Virus record (IMG/VR): IMGVR_UViG_3300005918_000098
Span: 1 to 27,858 of that record
Strand: one strand, 5' to 3'
Origin: a virus
DNA length: 27,858 nucleotides
Below, piece by piece: positions 21,949-27,685 of the stretch. A program made the position numbers and the translations under genes. The stretch's first letter is position 1; each line of letters begins with the position of its first letter. The notes beneath the pieces are model-generated. The model was not told where the DNA came from. It saw nothing but the letters and a program-made list of their open reading frames with translations, and did not search any database.

Positions 21949-22520
21949 TACGCGCCCTCTAAATCAAACCAACTCTTGCGCTTTGTATCAAACCAACTAT
22001 CGTGAATTAAATGTTTGTGCCACGTCTCCAGCTCATTTAAAACATAAAAAGCTTCCCTGGGCGAACATGTCCCTTGCTGACGCTCGCAAGGAAGACAAAC
22101 CTTTGAATCACTCGAACGATAATACTGTTCCTCGAGTAACCTACCGCAGCTTGTGCAACAGCGCATCAGGCTCAAGTAGAATATGGAAACCTCCATAGGA
22201 ATCATTAAGAAATTAGGAGCGGCGGTTCCATCCGGAGCTGATTGTTGAATTCTGATAAGATACTCTTCTCGAATAGCTTTGTAGAATGCGCTTGAGGCAA
22301 CACCATAGGGGAGCTGTGTTAGCTTGGCGATATCTTTGAGACGCAATAGGTGTGAACCGTATCGAGTTGAATTCTCGAAGATAGCTGCAATGACGAGACG
22401 TATCTCGGGTGTCTCAAAGTCACGGGACTGAATAAACGCCCGATCAATATCTGTGTATCGTATTGAGCTTTGATTGATTGAGAATAGATCAATAGGCCCA
22501 GCGATTCTTGGAAAATACAT
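21948..22520 (-). CDS. Winged-helix-like protein with C-terminal zinc ribbon
   Basis: The start was set at ATG 22520, six bases after GGAG, giving 190 residues; a longer frame overlaps the zinc-ribbon gene upstream. Residues about 40-95 look like a winged helix (EIRLVIAAIFENSTRYGSHL, then RLKDIAKLTQLPYGVASSAF with IREEYLIRI as a wing strand). Residues about 125-155 hold a zinc ribbon (CCTSCGR ... CLPCERQQG). A helical C terminus with WFDTKRKSWFDLEG follows. DNA or RNA binding is the likely activity. It lies in the regulatory block, under the promoter at 22796-22824 together with the small zinc protein before it. Confidence 0.7.
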   Translation of the reverse strand: MYFPRIAGPIDLFSINQSSIRYTDIDRAFIQSRDFETPEIRLVIAAIFENSTRYGSHLLRLKDIAKLTQLPYGVASSAFYKAIREEYLIRIQQSAPDGTAAPNFLMIPMEVSIFYLSLMRCCTSCGRLLEEQYYRSSDSKVCLPCERQQGTCSPREAFYVLNELETWHKHLIHDSWFDTKRKSWFDLEGA

Positions 22521-22530
22521 CTCACGCTCC

Positions 22531-22734
22531 TTAGAGAGTTTGCTTTTTAGCTTCGATCTGCTTGACCAGCTCGTTACGGCGTTGGCAATACTCTCGCTGA
22601 TAGGAACAGGAACAGGGCTTACAATAAGCTGTGAAGGGGTTATAGAACTCAGAGGAAGGAAGAGTCTTTCCACAACGAGCGCAACGTCGTTCAGTACGCG
22701 CCAGCTTTGTTTTTAATGTGTCAGGGTTAATCAT
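22531..22734 (-). CDS. Small zinc-ribbon protein, 67 aa
   Basis: The protein has CARCGKTLPSSEFY followed by YCKPC, a two-CxxC zinc ribbon. The same arrangement forms the N terminus of the HNH endonuclease about 1.4 kb downstream (CPRCGITKHLDEFG ... YCKIC), so the two share a module. Here the module stands alone, followed by a basic helix (QREYCQRRNELVKQIEAKKQ). The ATG lies six bases after GGAG. It is the first gene behind a near-consensus promoter. Nucleic-acid binding is probable; an HNH-derived fragment with its nuclease half lost, or an independent regulator, are both possible. Confidence 0.72.
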   Translation of the reverse strand: MINPDTLKTKLARTERRCARCGKTLPSSEFYNPFTAYCKPCSCSYQREYCQRRNELVKQIEAKKQTL

Positions 22735-22795
22735 GCGCTTCTCCTTTTTTCTCTGTTACAAGATTATGCTGCTCTCAGTTGAGGCTTATAGTTAT

Positions 22796-22824
22796 ATCAT
22801 AATCTAAATACGTATAAAAGTCAA
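22796..22824 (-). promoter_or_regulatory. Sigma-70 promoter for the zinc-ribbon/HNH operon
   Basis: On the minus strand TTGACT (22819-22824) and TATGAT (22796-22801) are separated by 17 bases. The flanks are very similar to those of the promoter at 25785-25813, both continuing as ATAACTATA after the -10. The leader to the ATG at 22734 is about 55 bases. Confidence 0.8.
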
Positions 22825-22857
22825 GCGAAGAATCTAAGAAAATAATTAGGATAACCA

Positions 22858-22879
22858 TTTTAGTAACGCGTTACTGAAA
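22858..22879. promoter_or_regulatory. 22-bp palindrome (one mismatch), operator-like
   Basis: The left arm TTTTAGTAACG differs by one base from the consensus and the right arm CGTTACTGAAA is exact. It covers the last codons and stop of the 485-residue gene and ends 34 bases upstream of the -35 element at 22824, a place suited to regulation of that promoter. Confidence 0.75.
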
Positions 22880-24317
22880 CGGGGGCTTTCATCTTGCTGT
22901 CCTCGAAGACGTAAGCCTCTCCACCTTTGTCGGCATAGGTAGCAACGATTTTGCTGTTGGTCAGGAACCTATCGATTGATATGGGAGAATCAGCGCCCTG
23001 AGACTCACCTCGGAAGTACGGGTTTGTGAACATCTTACTTAAGGTGTACAAGAGATTCTCACGCCACAGGCTGTCCCTCCAACGAATGTGAAAGTGACGC
23101 TCGCATGTTGAATTCGGTTTAAATATCTCCGAAACCTCGTCACAAGCTAGTCCAGCCAACTTCACAAAGTAGTTCCACATCTTCACAAACTCGATGAAAG
23201 GGGGATTTTTCTCGTCGGTACAGAGCGTATCAAAATTACGAACAGGATTATCAGGAATCTTAACCACCTGAAGACAAGCCGCTGCCCATCTCTCTACCCC
23301 GAGCTTAAGAAGCTCAAATACACCATAGACTGTAAAAACCCTTGGAGCTTCATCAAGATCGAAGATAGCATGGGTGGACGGAGAAACACGCAGCCGCTTT
23401 AAGAGTCTTGTGTTAATCTTAGTAACGATCTCTTTTGATTCGAGAATAAGCTTTAGAGTATCAAGTCCATTATCGAGAACATTAGCGAGTTCATCTGGGC
23501 TCAAGAAATAAATAAGACTATCAGCGGCTTTGATGAGCTTCACTCTCGATACAAAGATTGGCTCTGTATCTGAATATTTAGAGGCTATCTCGATGGCCTT
23601 GGATTGGTCCTCTGAATTAGGTATCTCCGACGTAATATCCAGGGATATATCTCGATCGGGTCTCGCAGGTATTGTGTCTTCCAATATCTTATCTATGTGG
23701 AATTTGAAAAAGTTATTATTAACGATCTTATTGAGTTTTTCGCTTGTTGATGTTCCTTTCGAGAATAGGCTGTAAAAACCTTCCCCTTTGGATCGTCGAG
23801 AAGAAGAAGATACCCTCGACGCGGCGAGCTTTTTTGGAGCCGCGTTATATTCTTCTATTTGGTGTTGTAGTTGCTGTAAGTCTTTAGGGTGTTCTTTTAT
23901 ACTGGTAGGTTGTGGTGACATAGGGGGGGTAGGTTGTGGTGACATGGGGGGGTTGTTCTCATGACTTACCGATAAATAGGTATTTTCTTCTTTTTTAGGA
24001 CTTTCCATCAATCCTCGATCGACACACTTTTTAGCGATTGAGGCGCAACAAATCAAATAATACTCGTTACTGAGGTCCATTTTTGTTTTCTGGTCTACTC
24101 TTGCCACTTTTAAGACAAGCCCCTTCTCGACAAGAGCCTTAATACATAAAAAGATGGTTTTTGGGGCTAACATTATACGTCTATGCATCTCATTCTTACT
24201 TAACCTGTTAGCGCCTGTTTCTTGATCAGCTCCGCGTGCTAAATCCACTAATACAAGTATTTGGTTTGCGGTAAGCCCAGATACCTTTTCCGTCGCTAAC
24301 ATCGAAAGATAGTGCAT
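22860..24317 (-). CDS. Winged-helix replication/regulatory protein, 485 aa
   Basis: The N-terminal 90 residues form a MarR- or replication-initiator-like winged helix (LTANQILVLVDLARGADQET with LSKNEMHRRIMLAPKTIFLC and LVEKGLVLKVARV). Phage replication proteins of the lambda O type often have this architecture: winged helix first, then a low-complexity linker. The linker here contains a tandem PPMSPQPT repeat and poly-Ser/Arg (RVSSSSRRSK). The C-terminal 300 residues are alpha-rich and unassigned. No helicase, primase or nuclease motif was seen. The ATG lies eight bases after GGAG and eleven bases after the preceding gene. The stop codon is inside a palindromic operator-like site. Replication initiation is a reasonable but unproven role; a transcription factor is the alternative. 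Confidence 0.65.
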   Translation of the reverse strand: MHYLSMLATEKVSGLTANQILVLVDLARGADQETGANRLSKNEMHRRIMLAPKTIFLCIKALVEKGLVLKVARVDQKTKMDLSNEYYLICCASIAKKCVDRGLMESPKKEENTYLSVSHENNPPMSPQPTPPMSPQPTSIKEHPKDLQQLQHQIEEYNAAPKKLAASRVSSSSRRSKGEGFYSLFSKGTSTSEKLNKIVNNNFFKFHIDKILEDTIPARPDRDISLDITSEIPNSEDQSKAIEIASKYSDTEPIFVSRVKLIKAADSLIYFLSPDELANVLDNGLDTLKLILESKEIVTKINTRLLKRLRVSPSTHAIFDLDEAPRVFTVYGVFELLKLGVERWAAACLQVVKIPDNPVRNFDTLCTDEKNPPFIEFVKMWNYFVKLAGLACDEVSEIFKPNSTCERHFHIRWRDSLWRENLLYTLSKMFTNPYFRGESQGADSPISIDRFLTNSKIVATYADKGGEAYVFEDSKMKAPVSVTRY

Positions 24318-24328
24318 CTAAATCTCTC

Positions 24329-24595
24329 CTACTCGTTGACAAAATTCAAGTGATATGCGTTAATTGCGCCACGCCCAACAACCGGAGTATAGCTGATTAT
24401 CTTTTGTCGTTTGAGACTTCTAATAACCTTTTGGGAATGTGATCCAGAGCATCCAGCCTGTTTCATTAGCTCACGATTATAGATTTTAGTAACGTTATTC
24501 TTGTCAGCGTGGTGGGCAAGAACAGACAAAATAGACCTCTCGTAAGCATTGAGTCCTTCGAGCCCCTGAATCGATGTAAGCGCTTTGATCGACAT
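24329..24595 (-). CDS. Small winged-helix DNA-binding protein, 88 aa
   Basis: The whole protein is one winged helix: LNAYERSILSVLAHHADKNN (helix 1), NRELMKQAGCSGSHSQKVIR (helix-turn-helix) and SLKRQKIISYTPVVGRGAIN with a wing to AYHLNFV. It matches the start of the 485-residue protein and the proteins on its other side in design, which suggests a duplicated family. It is the first gene after the promoter at 24648-24676 and has GGAG eight bases before the ATG. It is a good candidate for a phage repressor or activator; its target could be the recurring palindrome. Confidence 0.75.
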   Translation of the reverse strand: MSIKALTSIQGLEGLNAYERSILSVLAHHADKNNVTKIYNRELMKQAGCSGSHSQKVIRSLKRQKIISYTPVVGRGAINAYHLNFVNE

Positions 24596-24647
24596 TGAAA
24601 CCTCTCCTTAGTTAATCTTCACCTGTGTGTTCCTGACCAATGTCTGT

Positions 24648-24676
24648 ACTATACCTTAATATAAGCTATTTGTCAA
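24648..24676 (-). promoter_or_regulatory. Near-consensus sigma-70 promoter
   Basis: On the minus strand a perfect TTGACA (24671-24676) and TATAGT (24648-24653) are exactly 17 bases apart. The -35 is preceded by CCAG, as in the promoter at 25785-25813. It drives the 88-residue winged-helix gene and the 485-residue gene behind it. Confidence 0.85.
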
Positions 24677-24684
24677 CTGGTAAT

Positions 24685-24728
24685 AAAGGGCCTGTCAAGC
24701 CCTAGAGCATACTAGACTTAACAGGCCC
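24685..24728 (-). terminator. Rho-independent terminator with twelve-pair stem
   Basis: On the minus strand GGGCCTGTTAAG and CTTGACAGGCCC pair (one G-U) around a 17-base loop, followed by TTTATTA. It starts ten bases after the stop of the 210-residue gene and directly precedes the next promoter, so it closes one operon and the promoter opens the next. Confidence 0.8.
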
Positions 24729-24737
24729 CGGTCTTTC

Positions 24738-25370
24738 CTACTCTTCTGAGTTGCTGGCTGCTGCGCTATCCATCATGATCTTCTCGATGTTGATGAAGAA
24801 AAGCTCCGGATGATCCGGATCCATACTCCTAACGATATACATGAGGTCCTCAAGCACAACCAGATGCTTCTTAATCGTATTAGGGTGTAGATCCAGCTCC
24901 ACAGCATTCTTGGTCACATCGACGATCGCTGCGCCATTCTCATCAGAGTTTCCACACAGCGAGCTGAGAACGATCTTAGCGTTAGATTCCAGATCTCTGA
25001 GTCTCATAATCATCTTCATCGCTTCGAGTTCGAGTTCGGCGCCTTCTGAGCCAAAACCTCGAAGGAAGGCTCCCCATTTAGAGACCAAGAAAACCGGATC
25101 CAACGGGTCATTTGTCAAATTGAGCAAATAAAGGTCTTTCCAAACCCTGTCCATATGAATGCGTGTGACAACTCGAGCGTTACTCAATCCTTCGATGGCC
25201 TCTTTGATCTCTTCGAGGCCCAGGCTGGTGTCTAAGTCGATTATAGCGAGACTAACTAAGCATACATTCACACCCTCTTCAGCATGTTCAGCGAGTGAGG
25301 TAAGAACTTTAGACTCGTTGGGCGTACAACCTTTGACCTTAAAAGCCAATTCAGTAGCGTAATTAGACAT
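24738..25370 (-). CDS. Tandem winged-helix protein, 210 aa
   Basis: The protein is built of two winged-helix-like units. The first (about residues 12-85) has TPNESKVLTSLAEHAEEGVN, LGLEEIKEAIEGLSNARVVT and a wing ending in LYLLNL. The second (about 125-200) has RDLESNAKIVLSSLCGNSDE, TKNAVELDLHPNTIKKHLVV and a wing ending LFFINI. A polar helix links them. The plan resembles transcription factors or replication/partition adaptors that bind two adjacent sites. It is the second gene of the operon from the promoter at 25785-25813, twelve bases after the first, and ends at a terminator. Specific target unknown. Confidence 0.72.
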   Translation of the reverse strand: MSNYATELAFKVKGCTPNESKVLTSLAEHAEEGVNVCLVSLAIIDLDTSLGLEEIKEAIEGLSNARVVTRIHMDRVWKDLYLLNLTNDPLDPVFLVSKWGAFLRGFGSEGAELELEAMKMIMRLRDLESNAKIVLSSLCGNSDENGAAIVDVTKNAVELDLHPNTIKKHLVVLEDLMYIVRSMDPDHPELFFINIEKIMMDSAAASNSEE

Positions 25371-25381
25371 AAATCTCTCTC

Positions 25382-25744
25382 CTAGACGTCGAGTTCAACA
25401 ACGGGAATAGTCCAATCAATCGTGACGGTAGCATTCAGCTTTTTGTAAACAAACCCTTTTGTTCTAGCGTCAGAAATCGCATAAAAGAACGTATCACTCA
25501 TCCTCATGCACTTGTGTCCTCCTGAATAAAGTTCACCCAACTCCAACATTCCAAGAGCCTTGTTGACGCTTTGAATATCCAACCCCGATTCTTCAACAAG
25601 AATATCAAGGCTAATCTCGCCTCTGTTCCACTCTCTATCCACATGATTTTCAAGACTTCTGAGTGTAGCCAACTTCATGCGAGCGTTTCTTACATCCAGG
25701 TCTTGCGCTTGTTCCAGTATTTGCATCTTCATCTCCCTTTTCAT
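25382..25744 (-). CDS. Winged-helix DNA-binding protein, 120 aa, first gene of regulatory operon
   Basis: A helix-turn-helix-like core is visible near residues 27-75 (LATLRSLENHVDREWNRGEI, then SLDILVEESGLDIQSVNKAL with LELGELYSG). A strand-rich C terminus follows. The gene has two plausible starts: ATG at 25744, which falls on the edge of the palindrome, and ATG at 25726, which has GGGAG six bases before it and is the better ribosome site. It is transcribed from a perfect-consensus promoter with the palindrome lying between the promoter and the coding region, a layout that suggests autoregulation. It could be the protein that binds the palindrome, but any of the neighbouring winged-helix proteins could be. 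Confidence 0.72.
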   Translation of the reverse strand: MKREMKMQILEQAQDLDVRNARMKLATLRSLENHVDREWNRGEISLDILVEESGLDIQSVNKALGMLELGELYSGGHKCMRMSDTFFYAISDARTKGFVYKKLNATVTIDWTIPVVELDV

Positions 25745-25765
25745 TTCAGTAACGCGTTACTACCT
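25744..25765. promoter_or_regulatory. Palindromic operator-like site in leader of regulatory operon
   Basis: The left arm TTTCAGTAACG is exact and the right arm begins CGTTACT before diverging, so a 14-bp core palindrome remains. It lies about 20-40 bases downstream of the -10 element at 25785-25790, at about +13 to +34, where a bound protein could block transcription. Confidence 0.75.
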
Positions 25766-25784
25766 TGATCCCATCTATAGTTAT

Positions 25785-25813
25785 ATTATAACCTAAATAT
25801 ATATATCTGTCAA
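25785..25813 (-). promoter_or_regulatory. Perfect sigma-70 consensus promoter of the regulatory operon
   Basis: On the minus strand TTGACA (25808-25813) and TATAAT (25785-25790) match the consensus at all twelve positions with a 17-base spacer. This should be a very strong constitutive promoter unless repressed, which makes the palindrome placed directly downstream significant. Bases 25814-25940 beside it hold nothing else I can name. Confidence 0.9.
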
Positions 25814-25940
25814 CTGGAAAAAGGAGAAATATTTAGATATTCTTTATGGGGGTGGACACGCTCAGTAAACCTGAATAGATGTACACTGGAGCTCTGTGGC
25901 TTTAGACTTTATGAGGTATGTAATCCCGGGGGGTAGACGA

Positions 25941-25988
25941 CACGCAAGAAGAGGTCCAGGTTAGATTGGACCTCTTCACGTTTGCGTG
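25941..25988 (-). terminator. Strong nested hairpin after the lipoprotein gene, possible terminator
   Basis: An 11-pair inner stem (GAAGAGGTCCA with TGGACCTCTTC, eight-base loop) is extended by an outer seven-pair stem (CACGCAA with TTGCGTG) across a four-base asymmetric bulge. It begins 14 bases after the lipoprotein stop. There is no clear T-tract on either strand, so it may instead protect mRNA ends or bind a protein. Confidence 0.5.
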
Positions 25989-26001
25989 GCTTAGACGGCG
26001 T

Positions 26002-26535
26002 TTATTCGGAGATGAACTTTTTCACAAAAGAATTTAATTTTCTCTCAGCGCCATCAACAATCGCTCTTTGTTGAATAATGGTTTTGACCCTGTCGCTTTT
26101 CGATGCTTCAACTCCTCGAATCAAAGACTTGATAACCATCATAGCTGGACGCGCAAATGGGAAATAGAGACTAGCCCCGCCTAATGCAACCCCACCCAAA
26201 GAGTAAAGCAGGGAGATCCAGATACCTCCACCTCCTGTGTTCCCTTGTTGTTCATTTTCGAGCCTACTGAGTTCGGATTGAGCCTTATATTTCGCGTCCT
26301 GAAGCCCTGATATCTCAATCTTCGCAGCAGCTACAGAGAGTGTTCCAGCTTTCAGCGACTGTAAAACATTCTCAATGCTTTTGTCTCCTTGGGATAAGGT
26401 TGCTTGAACCTCGGCAATATCTGAAACAATTTCCTCATTGCTTCGCCCGGGCATAGCTCGACACCCTAATACCAAGACAAACATAACCAAAGGAATAGCT
26501 ACATACAATACTCTCGAGTTCAAGGTTCGCATCAT
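26002..26535 (-). CDS. Lipoprotein with coiled coil and second hydrophobic segment (spanin-like candidate)
   Basis: This 177-residue protein has an N-terminal signal of lipoprotein type (basic start, hydrophobic VLYVAIPLVMFVLVLGC) with a lipobox Cys at residue 25. A helical, probably coiled-coil region follows (about 32-97), then GNTGGGG and a second hydrophobic segment (about 105-125, IWISLLYSLGGVALGGASLY) before a basic helical C terminus. A lipid anchor at one end and a membrane span further on is reminiscent of unimolecular spanins, which fuse the membranes of Gram-negative hosts, although in those the span is at the very C terminus. GGAGAGA precedes the start. Two small membrane genes lie just upstream, which supports a lysis role; no endolysin was found nearby. 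Confidence 0.65.
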   Translation of the reverse strand: MMRTLNSRVLYVAIPLVMFVLVLGCRAMPGRSNEEIVSDIAEVQATLSQGDKSIENVLQSLKAGTLSVAAAKIEISGLQDAKYKAQSELSRLENEQQGNTGGGGIWISLLYSLGGVALGGASLYFPFARPAMMVIKSLIRGVEASKSDRVKTIIQQRAIVDGAERKLNSFVKKFISE

Positions 26536-26636
26536 TCTCTCCTAAAATAGTGAAGGGGAACCGCGTTGGACGCATGGGAGAGGGTCACGCGCCTTTTCGC
26601 AGCCCCCCTTCTAGCCCTAGCCAGGGTATCTTTCAA

Positions 26637-26846
26637 CTAAGTGGTTTGACAGAATATCATGATTCCCACGATTGATGTGATAACGACCAATGAAAGAAGA
26701 AATCGATTCCACGTAAAATGTTTCATATACGTACTGATCATATTAGAGTCGTCGCGCTGATCAATCGTTTCAGCTCTAACCTCTGCTAGCGTCTCACGGG
26801 CAATTTCTCGAATAAGCTCTCTATCCATTAACGTCATCTGAGTCAT
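26637..26846 (-). CDS. Small C-terminally anchored membrane protein, 69 aa
   Basis: The start was set at ATG 26846, nine bases after GAGG; the longer frame would overlap the upstream gene. The protein begins with an acidic amphipathic helix (LMDRELIREIARETLAEVRA), then a polar linker, and ends in one hydrophobic span (about residues 50-66, FLLSLVVITSIVGIMIF). The gene upstream has the same plan and a similar N-terminal helix, so the two appear to be duplicated relatives. This layout occurs in some holins and other small phage membrane proteins, but there is no family-defining motif. Confidence 0.65.
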   Translation of the reverse strand: MTQMTLMDRELIREIARETLAEVRAETIDQRDDSNMISTYMKHFTWNRFLLSLVVITSIVGIMIFCQTT

Positions 26847-26872
26847 CGAACTGTTCCTCTCTAAGCTTGTGG

Positions 26873-27100
26873 TTACGCGAGAATTGTTTTGATCAATAAT
26901 ACAAAGGTACCACCTGTTAATCCAGAACAAAGAATCAACCCTATAACAATTCCGGTAAAGCGGTTTTTCCACTTAATGAATTCCTTACCAACTACACATG
27001 AGTTAACATGAGCTTCGATGACATTCGGGATAACTTCCTTGATTATTTCGCGTGAAATCTCCTTGATGAGCGCCCGATTAGCGTCTGTAGCCATTGTCAT
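26873..27100 (-). CDS. Small C-terminally anchored membrane protein, 75 aa
   Basis: The N-terminal helix (ANRALIKEISREIIKEVIPN) parallels the one in the next gene, and a hydrophobic span occupies about residues 49-72 (FTGIVIGLILCSGLTGGTFV onward). The few residues after the span would lie on the other side of the membrane. AGGA precedes the ATG at 27100 by five bases; the ATG two codons later is also possible. With its neighbour it forms a pair of short, single-span proteins before a lipoprotein gene, as in holin/antiholin plus spanin groups, though this is inference. Confidence 0.65.
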   Translation of the reverse strand: MTMATDANRALIKEISREIIKEVIPNVIEAHVNSCVVGKEFIKWKNRFTGIVIGLILCSGLTGGTFVLLIKTILA

Positions 27101-27133
27101 TCGATTCCTGCGACTTTCTTTGATCTTCGTGGG

Positions 27134-27499
27134 TTATGCGTCGGCGCCAGCGGCATATCTCGATACAATGAATCCCCGGGCTTCAGCTACAGCGAATATT
27201 GCAGACCCTGTATCCGCTGTTAAATCAACATAGAGCTTACCTGAAACAAGTTCTACAGTAGCCTCAGCAGTAGCCGAGAAGGTCATTACAAGGTTACCAT
27301 CCGTGTCATAAACCGTCGTGATAGCATCAATTGTTAATAGAGGATCATTCCCACCCTCTTCTTGCGAGAAGATAAGCGACCAACCCCACGTATTCGCCGC
27401 AGCGGGTATTACATCCGATTCAACCTTGACCGAAATAGAGCCGTGCCAGGGCCAGTCTAAACCGATGTAAACAATACCATAATCCTGTTGCTTATTCAT
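27134..27499 (-). CDS. Phage structural protein of the small fibre/baseplate-associated type
   Basis: The 121-residue protein is strand-rich. The block GWSLIFSQEEGGNDPLLTID, then a YDTDGNLVMTFSATAEATVE segment and GKLYVDL follows the pattern (aromatic-x-hydrophobic strand, LL-x-I, DG-x-hydrophobic, T/S-x-A-T-x-x-L, YxDL) of small proteins common in siphovirus virion or upper-baseplate regions. The gene cut off at the right edge shows the same kind of composition, so the pair may be related. The ATG overlaps the upstream stop as TAATG. Virion location is inferred from this pattern; the exact role is unknown. Confidence 0.65.
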   Translation of the reverse strand: MNKQQDYGIVYIGLDWPWHGSISVKVESDVIPAAANTWGWSLIFSQEEGGNDPLLTIDAITTVYDTDGNLVMTFSATAEATVELVSGKLYVDLTADTGSAIFAVAEARGFIVSRYAAGADA

Positions 27500-27681
27500 T
27501 AGAGATTCTCCACTGTAACCGTCACGGCGGGTGAGTCTACAACAACACCAATCTTACCTACAAAGGTTCCTGTCTGTGTCCCTGAATTGAAGGAGACACC
27601 ATTCTTGACATCTTTTGCCGCAGGATAATCGCAAGTTCCAGAAGGAACAATTGCTTTCATGACGAAGTATTCTCCAAGCAT
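27499..27681 (-). CDS. Small virion-type protein with Gly-rich motif, about 60 aa
   Basis: The core motif AAKDVKNGVSFNSGTQTGTF matches a short element found in phage fibre-like and head-decoration proteins (D-V-x-x-G-V-x-F/Y-x-x-G-x-x-T-G-T). Two starts are possible: ATG 27681, or ATG 27660 (MKAIVPSGT), which has GGAG eleven bases upstream and gives 53 residues. The stop overlaps the following ATG as TAATG. It is too small to do more than decorate or link larger proteins, and no catalytic residues are visible. Confidence 0.62.
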   Translation of the reverse strand: MLGEYFVMKAIVPSGTCDYPAAKDVKNGVSFNSGTQTGTFVGKIGVVVDSPAVTVTVENL

Positions 27682-27685
27682 AGCT

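Noticed and set aside
25841-25940. Possible tRNA in the gap after the lipoprotein gene
   Set aside because: No acceptor stem closing correctly and no T-loop TTCRA on either strand.
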